Translations under genes and position numbers: made by a program | From: CAZRDB01 sp964598695 | Lineage (GTDB): Bacteria; Armatimonadota; Zipacnadia; UBA1398 | Reading direction: 5' to 3' | Length of the DNA stretch: 7,047 bases | NCBI GenBank assembly: GCA_964598695.1 | Contig: CAZRDB010000233.1 | Location: forward strand, 1-7,047 | Shown here: piece by piece, positions 4,899 through 7,047 of the stretch | Layout of the letters: every line of letters begins with the position of its first letter | Position numbering within the stretch: the stretch's first letter is position 1 | Notes under the pieces: generated by a model | What the model was told of the DNA's origin: nothing | What the model saw: the letters and a program-made list of their open reading frames with translations, nothing else | Database searches by the model: none

Positions 4899-7046
4899 AT
4901 GCTGACCCATCCGAAGATCCTCCGGAAGCTCCAGGGGATCCGCGAACGCTACGAGGGCCTTCGCTGGGAGGCGCTCTCCGAGATCCCTCTCGAGCTGTGG
5001 GAGACCCACGACCACCTGCGGGCCGAGCCCGGGACCGAGGTCCCCTGGCGCCCCGTGGCCGCGGGCGAGGAGTGGGGCGGCGACTGGGTCACCGGCTGGT
5101 TCCGCGGCGACGTCGTCCTCCCGGAGCCCTGCCAGGGCCGCAGGGTCTTCATCCACTCGAAGATCGGCGCCGAGAGCCTCTTCTGGGTGAACGGCCGCGT
5201 GAACGGCGTCTTCGACCACTTCCACCCCGTCGTCTGCGCCCTGCTCGCGGGCTCGGCCGGCGAGCGGCTCCACGTGGCGTTCGAATCGTACGCCGGCCAC
5301 ATCTTCCCCGGAACGCAGCCGTTCGAGACGGGCGTCACCGAGGCCGATGTCCGCCGCACCTTCGGGGGCGTGGAGCTGGTGCTCGAGCGTGAGGACGTCA
5401 GCGCCTTCGTGCGGGAGCTGGAGGTCCTCCGCCAGCTCGTCGAGGTCCTCGACGGCAACAGCCTCCGCAAGCACAAGGTGCTGCGGGCGCTGCAGGAGGC
5501 CTTCGCGATCGTCGACGCGGCCCCGGCGGAGACGCCGGAGGCAAGCTGGCGTCCGAAGCTCCAGGCGGCCCGCGCCGTGATGGCCCCCCTGCTCGCGCTG
5601 CGCAACGGGCCGACGACGCCGCACGTCTCCACGATCGGCGCCTCGCACATCGATACCGCCTGGCTGTGGCCGATCTCCGAGACGTGGCGCAAGTGCGCCC
5701 GGACCTTCTCCTCGGTGCTCAACCTGATGGGTCAGTACCCCGAGATGCTGTTCCTCCAGCCGGCGCCCTACCACGCCGAGGTCATGCGGCTGGAGTACCC
5801 CGAGCTGTTCGAACGGATGCGCGAGATGGTCCGGGCCGGCCGGTGGGAGCCCAACGGCGGCATGTGGGTCGAGCCCGACTGCAACATCCCCTCGGGCGAA
5901 TCGTTCGTCCGCCAGGTGCTCGAGGCCCAGCTCTGGACCGAGGAGCACTTCGGCTATCGGGGCGACACGCTCTGGCTGCCGGACGTCTTCGGCTACTCCG
6001 CCGCCCTGCCGCAGATCCTCCAACAGGGCGGCATCGAGTTCTTCATCACCACCAAGATGGACTGGAACGACACGACGCGCTTCCCGTACGACTCCTTCGT
6101 CTGGAAGGGGATCGACGGATCCTCCGTGGTCAGCAACCTCGATCTCCACGACACCTGGATCGACCCCCAGGGCCTCAGCCGTGCCTGGAACTGGGTCCAG
6201 CACAAGGATGTCGACGACCGGCGCCACGTCGCCTACGGACACGGGGACGGCGGCGGCGGGCCGCGGGCCGAGATGCTCGAGATGGTCCGCCTCTGCGAGG
6301 ACCTCGAGGGTTGCCCCACGATCCGCCACGAGACGATCAGCGCCTTCATGCGCGGGCTTCGCGACGAGATCCCGCACCTGCCCACCTACAGCGGCGAGCT
6401 GTACCTCGAGCTGCACCGCGGCACCCTCACCTCGATCGCCGGCGTGAAGCGCGGCAACCGCAAAGCCGAGTTCGCCCTGCGTGACGCCGAGCTGCTCGCC
6501 ACGCTCGCCCGCCTCGATGGCGCAACCTACCCGAAGGACGAGCTGAAGGCGCTGTGGCGCGAGTTGCTCGTCAACCAGTTCCACGACATCCTGCCCGGCT
6601 CGTCGATCGCCCGTGTGAACGACGAGGCGATCGAGAGCTTCGCCTCGATCGTCGCCCGGGCCGAGGCCGTCTCGCGCGCCGCGGTCGCCCACCTCGCGGG
6701 TGGCCTCGCCGAGAGGCCGGAGGCGCTGCTCGTGGTCAACACGCTGAGCTGGGACCGCGCCGGCGAGTTCCCGCTCACGGGCGTGCCGGCCGGCCTCTGT
6801 CCGGCCGATGCCGACCTCACCTACCAGTGGGTGACCGACGTCGCCGGCGAGGCGGCGCTCGTCGTCGAGGGCACAGTGCCGGCACTGAGCGGCGTCCGCC
6901 TCGCGCTGACCGAGGGCGCGGCGCCGGCCAACGACAGCTCCTCGTTTGAGTGGGACGGCAGCGTGCTCGAGTCGCCGTGCCTGACGGCGCGGTTCGACGC
7001 CGCCGGCCGCATCGTATCGCTGCACTACAACAAGACGGGCCGCTAG
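4899..7046 (+). CDS. GH38 alpha-mannosidase, catalytic domain intact, C-terminus missing or cut
   Basis: Retaining, zinc-dependent hydrolysis of alpha-mannosides. The N-terminal domain (about residues 1-235) carries the beta-sandwich features of bacterial GH38 enzymes (EEWGGDWVTGWFRG, then FIHSKIGAESLFWVNG). The catalytic barrel follows with HIDTAWLWP, supplying zinc ligands His250 and Asp252; LPDVFGYS, where Asp362 is the expected nucleophile and a zinc ligand; and YGHGDGGGG, with His448 as the last zinc ligand. A helical region with LLVNQFHDILPGSS (about residues 561-574) is also typical. The frame then enters the start of the C-terminal beta-sandwich and ends at TAG 7044-7046 after NKTGR, at 715 residues against roughly 1,000 for the family. 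No signal peptide is visible, so it is probably cytoplasmic and acts on imported oligosaccharides. The start at ATG 4899 is chosen because GGAAGGA (4884-4890) lies 8 bases before it; the in-frame GTG at 4893 is only 2 bases from it. Confidence 0.93.
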   Translation: MLTHPKILRKLQGIRERYEGLRWEALSEIPLELWETHDHLRAEPGTEVPWRPVAAGEEWGGDWVTGWFRGDVVLPEPCQGRRVFIHSKIGAESLFWVNGRVNGVFDHFHPVVCALLAGSAGERLHVAFESYAGHIFPGTQPFETGVTEADVRRTFGGVELVLEREDVSAFVRELEVLRQLVEVLDGNSLRKHKVLRALQEAFAIVDAAPAETPEASWRPKLQAARAVMAPLLALRNGPTTPHVSTIGASHIDTAWLWPISETWRKCARTFSSVLNLMGQYPEMLFLQPAPYHAEVMRLEYPELFERMREMVRAGRWEPNGGMWVEPDCNIPSGESFVRQVLEAQLWTEEHFGYRGDTLWLPDVFGYSAALPQILQQGGIEFFITTKMDWNDTTRFPYDSFVWKGIDGSSVVSNLDLHDTWIDPQGLSRAWNWVQHKDVDDRRHVAYGHGDGGGGPRAEMLEMVRLCEDLEGCPTIRHETISAFMRGLRDEIPHLPTYSGELYLELHRGTLTSIAGVKRGNRKAEFALRDAELLATLARLDGATYPKDELKALWRELLVNQFHDILPGSSIARVNDEAIESFASIVARAEAVSRAAVAHLAGGLAERPEALLVVNTLSWDRAGEFPLTGVPAGLCPADADLTYQWVTDVAGEAALVVEGTVPALSGVRLALTEGAAPANDSSSFEWDGSVLESPCLTARFDAAGRIVSLHYNKTGR

Positions 7047-7047
7047 G

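Noticed and set aside
4818..7025. A 735-codon open frame on the minus strand opposite the GH38 gene
   Set aside because: It is exactly antisense to a gene with intact catalytic motifs, its product is low-complexity (Asp, Val, Arg, Gly, Ala) without any domain, and long antisense frames are expected at this GC content.

Overview
The window is very GC-rich (about 70% by eye), with gene-dense bacterial coding, GTG as well as ATG starts, clear Shine-Dalgarno sites and 4-base gene overlaps. I cannot name the phylum. High-GC, non-model lineages such as Planctomycetota, Armatimonadota or Deltaproteobacteria-like groups would fit. There is no RNA gene, CRISPR array, insertion sequence or phage gene that I can support. 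The many long reading frames opposite the real genes are artefacts of the GC content.

Layout, left to right. (1) Positions 1-872, minus strand: a diacylglycerol/sphingosine-kinase-type lipid kinase whose last few codons lie beyond the left edge. (2) 970-1335, plus strand: a four-helix membrane protein resembling the small multidrug resistance (SMR/EmrE) fold but apparently lacking the essential glutamate. (3) 2916-1382, minus strand: a tight four-gene unit made of an ECF sigma factor, a zinc-finger (HC2-type) soluble anti-sigma factor, a 114-residue helical protein and an 83-residue helical protein. Three of the four are joined by stop/start overlaps or close spacing, and the last two share the spaced motif F-x3-L-x2-AG[IV]PE-x2-A-x6-Y. 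(4) 3084-3902, plus strand: a probably exported alpha/beta-hydrolase-like protein, divergent from the sigma operon and probably read from a leaderless transcript. (5) A strong hairpin at 3898-3928 separates it from the convergent gene. (6) 4757-3939, minus strand: a TIM-barrel protein related to aldo/keto reductases but without a recognisable catalytic set. (7) 4899-7046, plus strand: a GH38 alpha-mannosidase whose catalytic domain is complete, but whose frame stops at 7044-7046, well short of family length and one base from the window end.

Working together: the sigma/anti-sigma pair probably regulates its own operon and perhaps the divergent hydrolase. The two small downstream proteins are the likely effector or sensor parts of that unit and are its least explained part. 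The TIM-barrel gene and the GH38 gene are divergent neighbours with a shared 141-base spacer, suggesting a small carbohydrate-use locus. The lipid kinase and SMR-like gene are divergent at the left end with no evident link to the rest.
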